Assembly (NCBI GenBank): GCA_964247055.1 | Contig: OZ176052.1 | Span: 14,136,001 to 14,200,000, forward strand | Direction: 5' to 3' | Length of the DNA stretch: 64,000 nucleotides | Source of the DNA: Paragordius varius | Lineage: Eukaryota > Nematomorpha | In this document: piece after piece, positions 7,774 to 22,619 of the stretch | Numbering within the stretch: position 1 is the first letter of the stretch | Layout: the number at the start of each line of letters is the position of its first letter | The notes under the pieces: generated by a model | Told to the model about the DNA's origin: nothing | Database searches by the model: none | What the model saw: only the letters and a program-made list of their open reading frames with translations | Program-made: the position numbers and the translations under genes

Positions 7774-10700
7774 GGTAGCCATTTTTATTTTTAAAATCGT
7801 ATAAAATAAATTTTTTAAATATTTAAAAAATTCATAAAAATTACATTTATACTCCGATCTCGAAAATATTTGGGGTGATGATGGAACTACCATAGGGCTA
7901 CCCAAAAAAAATTATAGTGACATCACCTGATCAAATTTGGATTTTAGGTAGCCATTTTTATTTTTAAAATCGTATAAAATAAATTTTTTAAATATTTAAA
8001 AAATTCATAAAAATTACATTTATAGTCCGATCCCCAAAATATTTGGGGTGATGATGGAACTACCATAGGGCTACCCAAAAAAAATTATGGTGACATCACC
8101 TCATCAAATTTGGATTTTAGGTAGTCATTTTTATTTTTAAAATCGTATAAAATAAATTTTTTAAATATTTAAAAAATTCATAAAAATTACATTTATAGTC
8201 CGATCCCCAAAATATTTGGGGTGATGATGGAACTACCATAGGGCTACCCAAAAAAAATTATAGTGACATCACCTGATCAAATTTGGATTTTAGGTAGCCA
8301 TTTTTATTTTTAAAATCGTATAAAATAAATTTTTTAAATATTTAAAAAATTCATAAAAATTACATTTATAGTCCGATCCCCAAAATATTTGGGGTGATGA
8401 TGGAACTACCATAGGGCTACCCAAAAAAAATTATGGTGACATCACCTCATCAAATTTGGATTTTAGGTAGTCATTTTTATTTTTAAAATCGTATAAAATA
8501 AATTTTTTAAATATTTAAAAAATTCAAAAAAATTACATTTATACTCCGATCTCGACAATATTTGGGGTGATGATGGAACTACCATAGGGCTACCCAAAAA
8601 AAATTATGGTGACATCACCTGATCAAATTTGGATTTTAGGTAGCCATTTTTATTTTTAAAATCGTATAAAATAAATTTTTTAAATATTTAAAAAATTCAT
8701 AAAAATTACATTTATACTCCGATCTCGAAAATATTTGGGGTGATGATGGAACTACCATAGGGCTACCCAAAAAAAATTATAGTGACATCACCTGATCAAA
8801 TTTGGATTTTAGGTAGCCATTTTTATTTTTAAAATCGTATAAAATAAATTTTTTAAATATTTAAAAAATTCATAAAAATTACATTTATAGTCCGATCCCC
8901 AAAATATTTGAGGTGATGATGGAACAACCATAGGGCTACGCAAAAAAAATTATGGCGACATCACCTGATCAAATTTGTAGGCAGCCATTTTTATTTTTAA
9001 AATCGTATAAAATAAATTTTTTAAATATTTAAAAAATTCAAAAAAATTACATTTATACTCCGATCTCGAAAATATTTGGGGTGATGATGGAACTACCATA
9101 GGGCTACCCAAAAAAAATTATGGCGACATCACCTGATCAAATTTGGATTTTAGGTAGCCATTTTTATTTTTAAAATCGTATAAAATAAATTTTTTAAATA
9201 TTTAAAAAATTCATAAAAATTACATTTATACTCCGATCTCGAAAATATTTGGGGTGATGATGGAACTACCATAGGACTACCCAAAAAAAATTATAGTGAC
9301 ATCACCTGATCAAATTTGGATTTTAGGTAGCCATTTTTATTTTTAAAATCGTATAAAATAAATTTTTTAAATATTTAAAAAATTCATAAAAATTACATTT
9401 ATAGTCCGATCCCCAAAATATTTGGGGTGATGATGGAACTACCATAGGGCTACCCAAAAAAAATTATGTTGACATCACCTGATCAAATTTGGATTTTAGG
9501 TAGCCATTTTTATTTTTAAAATCGTATAAAATAAATTTTTTAAATATTTAAAAAATTCAAAAAAATTACATTTATACTCCGATCTCGAAAATATTTGGGG
9601 TGATGATGGAACTACCATAGGGCTACCCAAAAAAAATTATGGCGACATCACCTGATCAAATTTGGATTTTAGGTAGCCATTTTTATTTTTAAAATCGTAT
9701 AAAATAAATTTTTTAAATATTTAAAAAATTCATAAAAATTACATTTATACTCCGATCTCGACAATATTTGGGGTGATGATGGAACTACGATAGGTCTACC
9801 CAAAAAAAATTATAGTGACATCACCTGATCAAATTTGGATTTTAGGTAGCCATTTTTATTTTTAAAATCGTATAAAATAAATTTTTTAAATATTTAAAAA
9901 AAATCATAAAAATTACATTTATAGTCCGATCCCCAAAATATTTGGGGTGATGATGGAACAACCATAGGGCTACGCAAAAAAAATTATGGCGACATCACCT
10001 GATCAAATTTGGATTTTAGGTAGCCATTTTTATTTTTAAAATCGTATAAAATAAATTCTTAAAATATTTAAAAAATTCAAAAAAATTACATTTATACTCC
10101 GATCTCGAAAATATTTGGGGTGATGATGGAACTACCATAGGGCTACCCAAAAAAAATTATAGTGACATCACCTGATCAAATTTGGATTTTAGGTAACCAT
10201 TTTTATTTTTAAAATCGTATAAAATAAATTTTTTAAATATTTAAAAAATTCATAATAATTACATTTATAGTCCGATCCCCAAAATATTTGAGGTGATGAT
10301 GGAACAACCATAGGGCTACGCAAAAAAAATTATGGCGACATCACCTGATCAAATTTGGATTTTAGGTAGCCATTTTTATTTTTAAAATCGTATAAAATAA
10401 ATTTTTTAAATATTTAAAAAATTCATAAAAATTACATTTAGAGTCCGATCCCCAAAATATTTGGGGTGATGATGGAATTACCATAGGGCTACCCAAAAAA
10501 AATTATGGTGACATCACCTGATCAAACTTGGATTTTAGGTAGCCATTTTTATTTTTAATATCGTATAAAATAAATTTTTTAAATATTTAAAAAATTCATA
10601 AAAATTACATTTATAGTCCGATCCCCAAAATATTTGAGGTGATGATGGAACAACCATAGGGCTACGCAAAAAAAATTATGGCGACATCACCTGATCAAAT

Positions 10701-11921
10701 TTGGATTTTAGGTAGCCATTTTTATTTTTAAAATCGTATAAAATAAATTTTTTAAATATTTAAAAAATTCAAAAAAATTACATTTATACTCCGATCTCGA
10801 AAATATTTGGGGTGATGATGGAACTACCATAGGGCTACCCAAAAAAAATTATGGCGACATCACCTGATCAAATTTGGATTTTAGGTAGCCATTTTTATTT
10901 TTAAAATCGTATAAAATAAATTTTTTAAATATTTAAAAAATTCATAAAAATTACATTTATACTCCGATCTCGAAAATATTTGGGGTGATGATGGAACTAC
11001 CATAGGGCTACCCAAAAAAAATTATAGTGACATCACCTGATCAAATTTGGATTTTAGGTAACCATTTTTATTTTTAAAATCGTATAAAATAAATTTTTTA
11101 AATATTTAAAAAATTCATAAAAATTACATTTATAGTCCGATCCCCAAAATATTTGAGGTGATGATGGAACAACCATAGGGCTACGCAAAAAAAATTATGG
11201 CGACATCACCTGATCAAATTTGGATTTTAGGTAGCCATTTTTATTTTTAAAATCGTATAAAATAATTTTTTTAAATATTTAAAAAATTCATAAAAATTAC
11301 ATTTATACTCCGACCTCGAAAATATTTGGGGTGATGATGGAACTACCATAGGGCTACGCAAAAAAAATTATAGTGACATCACCTGATCAAATTTGGATTT
11401 TAGATAGCCATTTTTATTTTTAAAATCGTATAAAATAAATTTTTTAAATATTTAAAAAATTCATAAAAATTACATTTATAGTCCGATCCCCAAAATATTT
11501 GGGGTGATGATGGAATTACCATAGGGCTACCCAAAAAAAATTATGGTGACATCACCTGATCAAATTTGGATTTTAGGTAGCCATTTTTATTTTTAATATC
11601 GTATAAAATAAATTTTTTAAATATTTAAAAAATTCATAAAAATTACATTTATAGTCCGATCCCCAAAATATTTGAGGTGATGATGGAACAACCATAGGGC
11701 TACGCAAAAAAAATTATGGCGACATCACCTGATCAAATTTGGATTTTAGGTAGCCATTTTTATTTTTAAAATCGTATAAAATAAATTTTTTAAATATTTA
11801 AAAAATTCAAAAAAATTACATTTATACTCCGATCTCGAAAATATTTGGGGTGATGATGGAACTACCATAGGGCTACCGAAAAAAAATTATGGCGACATCA
11901 CCTGATCAAATTTGGATTTTA
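7774..11921 (+). repeat. 24-monomer higher-order repeat, copy 1 (4148 bp)
   Basis: Twenty-four monomers whose private variants recur in order in the next block. Examples are CCTCATCAAAT at about 8099 (again at about 12247), TTTGTAGGCAGCC near 8974 (near 12949), CTACGATAGGTC near 9786, an A-rich AAAAAAAATCAT variant near 9897, CATAATAATT near 10251, ATCAAACTTG at 10521 (again at 14496), AATAATTTTTTT near 11261 and CTACCGAAAA near 11874. The unit begins just after the transposon and ends with family III. Confidence 0.9.
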
Positions 11922-14900
11922 GGTAGCCATTTTTATTTTTAAAATCGTATAAAATAAATTTTTTAAATATTTAAAAAATTCATAAAAATTACATTTATAC
12001 TCCGATCTCGAAAATATTTGGGGTGATGATGGAACTACCATAGGGCTACCCAAAAAAAATTATAGTGACATCACCTGATCAAATTTGGATTTTAGGTAGC
12101 CATTTTTATTTTTAAAATCGTATAAAATAAATTTTTTAAATATTTAAAAAATTCATAAAAATTACATTTATAGTCCGATCCCCAAAATATTTGGGGTGAT
12201 GATGGAACTACCATAGGGCTACCCAAAAAAAATTATGGTGACATCACCTCATCAAATTTGGATTTTAGGTAGTCATTTTTATTTTTAAAATCGTATAAAA
12301 TAAATTTTTTAAATATTTAAAAAATTCATAAAAATTACATTTATAGTCCGATCCCCAAAATATTTGGGGTGATGATGGAACTACCATAGGGCTACCCAAA
12401 AAAAATTATAGTGACATCACCTGATCAAATTTGGATTTTAGGTAGCCATTTTTATTTTTAAAATCGTATAAAATAAATTTTTTAAATATTTAAAAAATTC
12501 ATAAAAATTACATTTATAGTCCGATCCCCAAAATATTTGGGGTGATGATGGAACTACCATAGGGCTACCCAAAAAAAATTATGGTGACATCACCTCATCA
12601 AATTTGGATTTTAGGTAGTCATTTTTATTTTTAAAATCGTATAAAATAAATTTTTTAAATATTTAAAAAATTCAAAAAAATTACATTTATACTCCGATCT
12701 CGACAATATTTGGGGTGATGATGGAACTACCATAGGGCTACCCAAAAAAAATTATGGTGACATCACCTGATCAAATTTGGATTTTAGGTAGCCATTTTTA
12801 TTTTTAAAATCGTATAAAATAAATTTTTTAAATATTTAAAAAATTCATAAAAATTACATTTATAGTCCGATCCCCAAAATATTTGAGGTGATGATGGAAC
12901 AACCATAGGGCTACGCAAAAAAAATTATGGCGACATCACCTGATCAAATTTGTAGGCAGCCATTTTTATTTTTAAAATCGTATAAAATAAATTTTTTAAA
13001 TATTTAAAAAATTCAAAAAAATTACATTTATACTCCGATCTCGAAAATATTTGGGGTGATGATGGAACTACCATAGGGCTACCCAAAAAAAATTATGGCG
13101 ACATCACCTGATCAAATTTGGATTTTAGGTAGCCATTTTTATTTTTAAAATCGTATAAAATAAATTTTTTAAATATTTAAAAAATTCATAAAAATTACAT
13201 TTATACTCCGATCTCGAAAATATTTGGGGTGATGATGGAACTACCATAGGACTACCCAAAAAAAATTATAGTGACATCACCTGATCAAATTTGGATTTTA
13301 GGTAGCCATTTTTATTTTTAAAATCGTATAAAATAAATTTTTTAAATATTTAAAAAATTCATAAAAATTACATTTATAGTCCGATCCCCAAAATATTTGG
13401 GGTGATGATGGAACTACCATAGGGCTACCCAAAAAAAATTATGTTGACATCACCTGATCAAATTTGGATTTTAGGTAGCCATTTTTATTTTTAAAATCGT
13501 ATAAAATAAATTTTTTAAATATTTAAAAAATTCAAAAAAATTACATTTATACTCCGATCTCGAAAATATTTGGGGTGATGATGGAACTACCATAGGGCTA
13601 CCCAAAAAAAATTATGGCGACATCACCTGATCAAATTTGGATTTTAGGTAGCCATTTTTATTTTTAAAATCGTATAAAATAAATTTTTTAAATATTTAAA
13701 AAATTCATAAAAATTACATTTATACTCCGATCTCGACAATATTTGGGGTGATGATGGAACTACGATAGGTCTACCCAAAAAAAATTATAGTGACATCACC
13801 TGATCAAATTTGGATTTTAGGTAGCCATTTTTATTTTTAAAATCGTATAAAATAAATTTTTTAAATATTTAAAAAAAATCATAAAAATTACATTTATAGT
13901 CCGATCCCCAAAATATTTGGGGTGATGATGGAACAACCATAGGGCTACGCAAAAAAAATTATGGCGACATCACCTGATCAAATTTGGATTTTAGGTAGCC
14001 ATTTTTATTTTTAAAATCGTATAAAATAAATTTTTAAAATATTTAAAAAATTCAAAAAAATTACATTTATACTCCGATCTCGAAAATATTTGGGGTGATG
14101 ATGGAACTACCATAGGGCTACCCAAAAAAAATTATAGTGACATCACCTGATCAAATTTGGATTTTAGGTAACCATTTTTATTTTTAAAATCGTATAAAAT
14201 AAATTTTTTAAATATTTAAAAAATTCATAATAATTACATTTATAGTCCGATCCCCAAAATATTTGAGGTGATGATGGAACAACCATAGGGCTACGCAAAA
14301 AAAATTATGGCGACATCACCTGATCAAATTTGGATTTTAGGTAGCCATTTTTATTTTTAAAATCGTATAAAATAAATTTTTTAAATATTTAAAAAATTCA
14401 TAAAAATTACATTTAGAGTCCGATCCCCAAAATATTTGGGGTGATGATGGAATTACCATAGGGCTACCCAAAAAAAATTATGGTGACATCACCTGATCAA
14501 ACTTGGATTTTAGGTAGCCATTTTTATTTTTAATATCGTATAAAATAAATTTTTTAAATATTTAAAAAATTCATAAAAATTACATTTATAGTCCGATCCC
14601 CAAAATATTTGAGGTGATGATGGAACAACCATAGGGCTACGCAAAAAAAATTATGGCGACATCACCTGATCAAATTTGGATTTTAGGTAGCCATTTTTAT
14701 TTTAAAATCGTATAAAATAAATTTTTTAAATATTTAAAAAATTCAAAAAAATTACATTTATACTCCGATCTCGAAAATATTTGGGGTGATGATGGAACTA
14801 CCATAGGGCTACCCAAAAAAAATTATGGCGACATCACCTGATCAAATTTGGATTTTAGGTAGCCATTTTTATTTTTAAAATCGTATAAAATAAATTTTTT

Positions 14901-15895
14901 AAATATTTAAAAAATTCATAAAAATTACATTTATACTCCGATCTCGAAAATATTTGGGGTGATGATGGAACTACCATAGGGCTACCCAAAAAAAATTATA
15001 GTGACATCACCTGATCAAATTTGGATTTTAGGTAACCATTTTTATTTTTAAAATCGTATAAAATAAATTTTTTAAATATTTAAAAAATTCATAAAAATTA
15101 CATTTATAGTCCGATCCCCAAAATATTTGAGGTGATGATGGAACAACCATAGGGCTACGCAAAAAAAATTATGGCGACATCACCTGATCAAATTTGGATT
15201 TTAGGTAGCCATTTTTATTTTTAAAATCGTATAAAATAATTTTTTTAAATATTTAAAAAATTCATAAAAATTACATTTATACTCCGACCTCGAAAATATT
15301 TGGGGTGATGATGGAACTACCATAGGGCTACGCAAAAAAAATTATAGTGACATCACCTGATCAAATTTGGATTTTAGATAGCCATTTTTATTTTTAAAAT
15401 CGTATAAAATAAATTTTTTAAATATTTAAAAAATTCATAAAAATTACATTTATAGTCCGATCCCCAAAATATTTGGGGTGATGATGGAATTACCATAGGG
15501 CTACCCAAATAAAATTATGGTGACATCACCTGATCAAATTTGGATTTTAGGTAGCCATTTTTATTTTTAATATCGTATAAAATAAATTTTTTAAATATTT
15601 AAAAAATTCATAAAAATTACATTTATAGTCCGATCCCCAAAATATTTGAGGTGATGATGGAACAACCATAGGGCTACGCAAAAAAAATTATGGCGACATC
15701 ACCTGATCAAATTTGGATTTTAGGTAGCCATTTTTATTTTTAAAATCGTATAAAATAAATTTTTTAAATATTTAAAAAATTCAAAAAAATTACATTTATA
15801 CTCCGATCTCGAAAATATTTGGGGTGATGATGGAACTACCATAGGGCTACCGAAAAAAAATTATGGCGACATCACCTGATCAAATTTGGATTTTA
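11922..15895 (+). repeat. 23-monomer copy 2 of the 24-mer (3974 bp)
   Basis: Same monomer order as 7774-11921. The offset is 4148 bp up to the family V-like monomer near 12700 and 3975 bp after it, so copy 2 lacks one complete monomer (173 bp) corresponding to the family IV monomer at about 8640-8812 of copy 1. A loss of exactly one unit is what unequal recombination between neighbouring monomers produces. A few later changes separate the copies, for example TATTTTAAAATCG near 14699. Confidence 0.9.
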
Positions 15896-16413
15896 GGTAG
15901 CCATTTTTATTTTTAAAATCGTATAAAATAAATTTTTTAAATATTTAAAAAATTCATAAAAATTACATTTATACTCCGATCTCGAAAATATTTGGGGTGA
16001 TGATGGAACTACCATAGGGCTACCCAAAAAAAATTATAGTGACATCACCTGATCAAATTTGGATTTTAGGTAGCCATTTTTATTTTTAAAATCGTATAAA
16101 ATAAATTTTTTAAATATTTAAAAAATTCATAAAAATTACATTTATAGTCCGATCTCGACAATATTTGGGGTGATGATGGAACTACCATAGGTCTACCCAA
16201 AAAAAATTATAGTGACATCACCTGATCAAATTTGGATTTTAGGTAGCCATTTTTATTTTTAAAATCGTATAAAATAAATTTTTTAAATATTTAAAAAATT
16301 CATAAAAATTACATTTATACTCCGATCTCGAAAATATTTGGGGTGATGATGGAACTACCATAGGGCTACCCAAAAAAATTATAGTGACATCACCTGATCA
16401 AATTTGGATTTTA

Positions 16414-17263
16414 GGTAGCCATTTTTATTTTTAAAATCGTATAAAATAAATTTTTTAAATATTTAAAAAATTCATAAAAATTACATTTATACTCCGATCT
16501 CGAAAATATTTGGGGTGATGATGGAACTACCATAGGGCTACCCAAAAAAATTATAGTGACATCACCTGATCAAATTTGGATTTTTGGTAGCCATTTTTAT
16601 TTTTAAAATCGTATAAAATAAATTTTTTAAATATTTAAAAAATTCAAAAAAATTACATTTATACTCCGATCTCGAAAATATTTGGGGTGATGATGGAACT
16701 ACCATAGGGCTACCCAAAAAAAATTATGGCGACATCACCTGATCAAATTTGGATTTTAGGTAGCCATTTTTATTTTTAAAATCGTATAAAATAAATTTTT
16801 TAAATATTTAAAAAATTCATAAAAATTACATTTATACTCCGATCTCGAAAATATTAACTACCATAGGGCTACCCAAAAAAAATTATAGTGACATCACCTG
16901 ATCAAATTTGGATTTTAGGTAGCCATTTTTATTTTTAAAATCGTATAAAATAAATTTTTTAAATATTTAAAAAATTCATAAAAATTACATTTATAGTCCG
17001 ATCCCCAAAATATTTGGGGTGATGATGGTATTACCATAGGGCTACCCAAAAAAAATTATGGTGACATCACCTGATCAAATTTGGATTTTAGGTAGCCATT
17101 TTTATTTTTAATATCGTATAAAATAAATTTTTTAAATATTTAAAAAATTCATAAAAATTACATTTATAGTCCGATCCCCAAAATATTTGAGGTGATGATG
17201 GAACAACCATAGGGCTACGCAAAAAAAATTATGGCGACATCACCTGATCAAATTTGGATTTTA
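16414..17263 (+). repeat. 5-monomer segment, copy 1 of pair spaced 9 monomers
   Basis: Order: IV (A7), III, IV with internal deletion, I-like with GGTATTACC, II with TAATATCG. Matches 17954-18816 in order, including the rare GGTATTACC. The deletion near 16855 is private to this copy, so it arose after the copies separated or was repaired in the other. Confidence 0.75.
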
Positions 17264-17953
17264 GGTAGCCATTTTTATTTTTAAAATCGTATAAAATAAA
17301 TTTTTTAAATATTTAAAAAATTCAAAAAAATTACATTTATACTCCGATCTCGAAAATATTTGGGGTGATGATGGAACTACCATAGGGCTACCCAAAAAAA
17401 ATTATAGTGACATCACCTGATCAAATTTGGATTTTAGGTAGCCATTTTTATTTTTAAAATCGTATAAAATAAATTTTTTAAATATTTAAAAAATTCATAA
17501 AAATTACATTTATAGTCCGATCCCCAAAATATTTGGGGTGATGATGGAATTACCATAGGGCTACCCAAAAAAAATATGGTGACATCACCTGATCAAATTT
17601 GGATTTTAGGTAGCCATTTTTATTTTTAATATCGTATAAAATAAATTTTTTAAATATTTAAAAAATTCATAAAAATTACATTTATAGTCCGATCCCCAAA
17701 ATATTTGAGGTGATGATGGAACAACCATAGGGCTACGCAAAAAAAATTATGGCGACATCACCTGATCAAATTTGGATTTTAGGTAGCCATTTTTATTTTT
17801 AAAATCGTATAAAATAAATTTTTTAAATATTTAAAAAATTCAAAAAAATTACATTTATACTCCGATCTCGAAAATATTTGGGGTGATGATGGAACTACCA
17901 TAGGGCTACCCAAAAAAATTATAGTGACATCACCTGATCAAATTTGGATTTTA

Positions 17954-18816
17954 GGTAGCCATTTTTATTTTTAAAATCGTATAAAATAAATTTTTTAAAT
18001 ATTTAAAAAATTCATAAAAATTACATTTATACTCCGATCTCGAAAATATTTGGGGTGATGATGGAACTACCATAGGGCTACCCAAAAAAATTATAGTGAC
18101 ATCACCTGATCAAATTTGGATTTTAGGTAGCCATTTTTATTTTTAAAATCGTATAAAATAAATTTTTTAAATATTTAAAAAATTCAAAAAATTACATTTA
18201 TACTCCGATCTCGAAAATATTTGGGGTGATGATGGAACTACCATAGGGCTACCCAAAAAAAATTATGGCGACATCACCTGATCAAATTTGGATTTTAGGT
18301 AGCCATTTTTATTTTTAAAATCGTATAAAATAAATTTTTTAAATATTTAAAAAATTCATAAAAATTACATTTATACTCCGATCTCGAAAATATTTGGGGT
18401 GATGATGGAACTACCATAGGGCTACCCAAAAAAAATTATAGTGACATCACCTGATCAAATTTGGATTTTAGGTAGCCATTTTTATTTTTAAAATCGTATA
18501 AAATAAATTTTTTAAATATTTAAAAAATTCATAAAAATTACATTTATAGTCCGATCCCCAAAATATTTGGGGTGATGATGGTATTACCATAGGGCTACCC
18601 AAAAAAATTTATGGTGACATCACCTGATCAAATTTGGATTTTAGGTAGCCATTTTTATTTTTAATATCGTATAAAATAAATTTTTTAAATATTTAAAAAA
18701 TTCATAAAAATTACATTTATAGTCCGATCCCCAAAATATTTGAGGTGATGATGGAACAACCATAGGGCTACGCAAAAAAAATTATGGCGACATCACCTGA
18801 TCAAATTTGGATTTTA
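17954..18816 (+). repeat. 5-monomer segment, copy 2
   Basis: Second copy of 16414-17263 without the internal deletion. It carries a private one-base-short linker (TTCAAAAAATTAC) near 18182. Confidence 0.75.
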
Positions 18817-20889
18817 GGTAGCCATTTTTATTTTTAAAATCGTATAAAATAAATTTTTTAAATATTTAAAAAATTCAAAAAAATTACATTTATACTCCGA
18901 TCTCGAAAATATTTGGGGTGATGATGGAACTACCATAGGGCTACCCAAAAAAAATTATGGCGACATCACCTGATCAAATTTGGATTTTAGGTAGCCATTT
19001 TTATTTTTAAAATCGTATAAAATAAATTTTTTAAATATTTAAAAAATTCATAAAAATTACATTTATACTCCGATCTCGAAAATATTTGGGGTGATGATGG
19101 AACTACCATAGGGCTACCCAAAAAAATTATAGTGACATCACCTGATCAAATTTGGATTTTAGGTAGCCATTTTTATTTTTAAAATCGTATAAAATAAATT
19201 TTTTAAATATTTAAAAAATTCAAAAAAATTACATTTATACTCCGATCTCGAAAATATTTGGGGTGATGATGGAACTACCATAGGGCTACCCAAAAAAAAT
19301 TATGGCGACATCACCTGATCAAATTTGGATTTTAGGTAGCCATTTTTATTTTTAAAATCGTATAAAATAAATTTTTTAAATATTTAAAAAATTCATAAAA
19401 ATTACATTTATACTCCGATCTCGAAAATATTTGGGGTGATGATGGAACTACCATCGGGCTACCCAAAAAAAATTATAGTGACATCACCTGATCAAATTTG
19501 GATTTTAGGTAGCCATTTTTATTTTTAAAATCGTATAAAATAAATTTTTTAAATATTTAAAAAATTCATAAAAATTACATTTATAGTCCGATCCCCAAAA
19601 TATTTGGGGTGATGATGGAATTACCATAGGGCTACCCAAAAAAAATTATGGTGACATCACCTGATCAAATTTGGATTTTAGGTAGCCATTTTTATTTTTA
19701 AAATCGTATAAAATAAATTTTTTAAATATTTAAATATTCATAAAAATTACATTTATAGTCCGATCCCCAAAATATTTGGGGTGATGATGGAACAACCATA
19801 GGGCTACGCAAAAAAAATTATGGCGACATCACCTGATCAAATTTGGATTTTAGCTAGCCATTTTTATTTTTAAAATCGTATAAAATAAATTTTTTAAATA
19901 TTTAAAAAATTCAAAAAAATTACATTTATACTCCGATCTCGAAAATATTTGGGGTGATGATGGAACTACCATAGGGCTACCCAAAAAAAATTATGGCGAC
20001 ATCACCTGATCAAATTTGGATTTTAGGTAGCCATTTTTATTTTTAAAATCGTATAAAATAAATTTTTTAAATGTTTAAAAAATTCATAAAAATTACATTT
20101 ATAGTCCGATCCCCAAAATATTTGGGGTGATGATGGAATTACCATAGGGCTACCCAAAAAAAATTATGGTGACATCACCTGATCAAATTTGGATTTTAGG
20201 TAGCCATTTTTATTTTTAAAATCGTATAAAATAAATTTTTTAAATATTTAAAAAATTCATAAAAATTACATTTATACTCCGATCTCGACAATATTTGGGG
20301 TGATGATGGAACTACCATAGGGCTACCCAAAAAAAATTATAGTGACATCACCTGATCAAATTTGGATTTTAGGTAGCCATTTTTATTTTTAAAATCGTAT
20401 AAAATAAATTTTTTAAATATTTAAAAAATTCAAAAAAAATACATTTATACTCCGATCTCGAAAATATTTGGGGTGATGATGGAACTACCATAGGGCTACC
20501 CAAAAAAAATTATGGCGACATCACCTGATCAAATTTGGATTTTAGGTAGCCATTTTTATTTTTAAAATCGTATAAAATAAATTTTTTAAATATTTAAATA
20601 TTCATAAAAATTACATTTATAGTCCGATCCCCAAAATATTTGGGGTGATGATGGAACAACCATAGGGCTACGCAAAAAAAATTATAGTGACATCACCTGA
20701 TCAAATTTGGATTTTAGGTAGCCATTTTTATTTTTAAAATCGTATAAAATAAATTTTTTAAATATTTAAAAAATTCATAAAAATTACATTTATAGTCCGA
20801 TCCCCAAAATATTTGGGGTGATGATGGAACAACCATAGGGCTACGCAAAAAAAATTATGGTGACATCACCTGATCAAATTTGGATTTTA

Positions 20890-21754
20890 GGTAGCCATTT
20901 TTATTTTTAAAATCGTATAAAATAAATTTTTTAAATATTTAAAAAATTCATAAAAATTACATTTATAGTCCGATCTCGACAATATTTGGGGTGATGATGG
21001 AACTACCATAGGTCTACCCAAAAAAAATTATAGTGACATCACCTGATCAAATTTGGATTTTAGGTAGCCATTTTTATTTTTAAAATCGTATAAAATAAAT
21101 TTTTTAAATATTTCAAAAATTCAAAAAAATTACATTTATACTCCGATCTCGACAATATTTGGGGTGATGATGGAACTACCATAGGGCTACCCAAAAAAAA
21201 TTATAATGACATCACCTGATCAAATTCGTATTTTAGGTAGCCATTTTTATTTTTAAAATCGTATAAAATAAATTTTTTAAATATTTAAAAAATTCATAAA
21301 AATTACATTTATAGTCCGATCTCGACAATATTTGGGGTGATGATGGAACTACCATAGGTCTACCCAAAAAAAATTATAGTGACATCACCTGATCAAATTT
21401 GGATTTTAGGTAGCCATTTTTATTTTTAAAATCGTATGAAATAAATTTTTTAAATATTTAAAAAATTCATAAAAATTACATTTATAGTCCGATCCCTAAA
21501 ATATTTGGGGTGATGATGGAACAACCATAGGGCTACGCAAAAAAAATTATGGCGACATCACCTGATCAAATTTGGATTTTAGGTAGCCATTTTTATTTTT
21601 CAAATCGTATAAAATAAATTTTTTAAATATTTAAAAAATTAAAAAAAATTACATTTATACTCCGATCTCGAAAATATTTGGGGTGATGATGGAACAACCA
21701 TAGGGCTACGCAAAAAAAATTATGGTGACATCACCTGATCAAATTTGGATTTTA
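20890..21754 (+). repeat. 5-monomer higher-order repeat, copy 1 (865 bp)
   Basis: Marked by AGTCCGATCTCGACAA with GGTCTACCC, TTTCAAAAATTC at 21111, CAAATTCGTA at 21221 and CGTATGAAAT near 21434. All four recur exactly 865 bp later. The last one and a half monomers differ between copies (GAACAACC/CTACGC here, GAACTACC/CTACCC in copy 2), so part was overwritten afterwards. Confidence 0.85.
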
Positions 21755-22619
21755 GGTAGCCATTTTTATTTTTAAAATCGTATAAAATAAATTTTTTAAA
21801 TATTTAAAAAATTCATAAAAATTACATTTATAGTCCGATCTCGACAATATTTGGGGTGATGATGGAACTACCATAGGTCTACCCAAAAAAAATTATAGTG
21901 ACATCACCTGATCAAATTTGGATTTTAGGTAGCCATTTTTATTTTTAAAATCGTATAAAATAAATTTTTTAAATATTTCAAAAATTCAAAAAAATTACAT
22001 TTATACTCCGATCTCGACAATATTTGGGGTGATGATGGAACTACCATAGGGCTACCCAAAAAAAATTATAGTGACATCACCTGATCAAATTCGTATTTTA
22101 GGTAGCCATTTTTATTTTTAAAATCGTATAAAATAAATTTTTTAAATATTTAAAAAATTCATAAAAATTACATTTATAGTCCGATCTCGACAATATTTGG
22201 GGTGATGATGGAACTACCATAGGTCTACCCAAAAAAAATTATAGTGACATCACCTGATCAAATTTGGATTTTAGGTAGCCATTTTTATTTTTAAAATCGT
22301 ATGAAATAAATTTTTTAAATATTTAAAAAATTCATAAAAATTACATTTATAGTCCGATCCCCAAAATATTTGGGGTGATGATGGAACTACCATAGGGCTA
22401 CCCAAAAAAAATTATGGTGACATCACCTGATCAAATTTGGATTTTAGGTAGCCATTTTTATTTTTAAAATCGTATAAAATAAATTTTTTAAATATTTAAA
22501 AAATTCAAAAAAATTACATTTATACTCCGATCTCGAAAATATTTGGGGTGATGATGGAACTACCATAGGGCTACCCAAAAAAAATTATGGTGACATCACC
22601 TGATCAAATTTGGATTTTA
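21755..22619 (+). repeat. 5-monomer higher-order repeat, copy 2
   Basis: Offset exactly 865 bp (5 x 173) from copy 1, with the markers at 21976, 22086 and about 22299. Its right part overlaps the start of the next, three-monomer duplication. Confidence 0.85.

Larger units (their letters stand above)
15896..20889 (+). repeat. Satellite, mixed block with 9-monomer spacing
   Basis: Starts like the 24-mer unit (15896 matches 7774 and 11922) but leaves its register at the next monomer, which carries AGTCCGATCTCGACAA and GGTCTACCC. A segment of five monomers at 16414-17263 recurs at 17954-18816, marked by the rare GATGGTATTACC (17028 bp and 18581 bp sites). The first copy carries a 16-bp class deletion near 16855 that removes TGGGGTGATGATGG. 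Several A7 instead of A8 runs cluster here. From 19731 a shortened linker (TTTAAATATTCAT) appears and recurs at 20595, 24745, 25782 and 27512. Confidence 0.8.
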
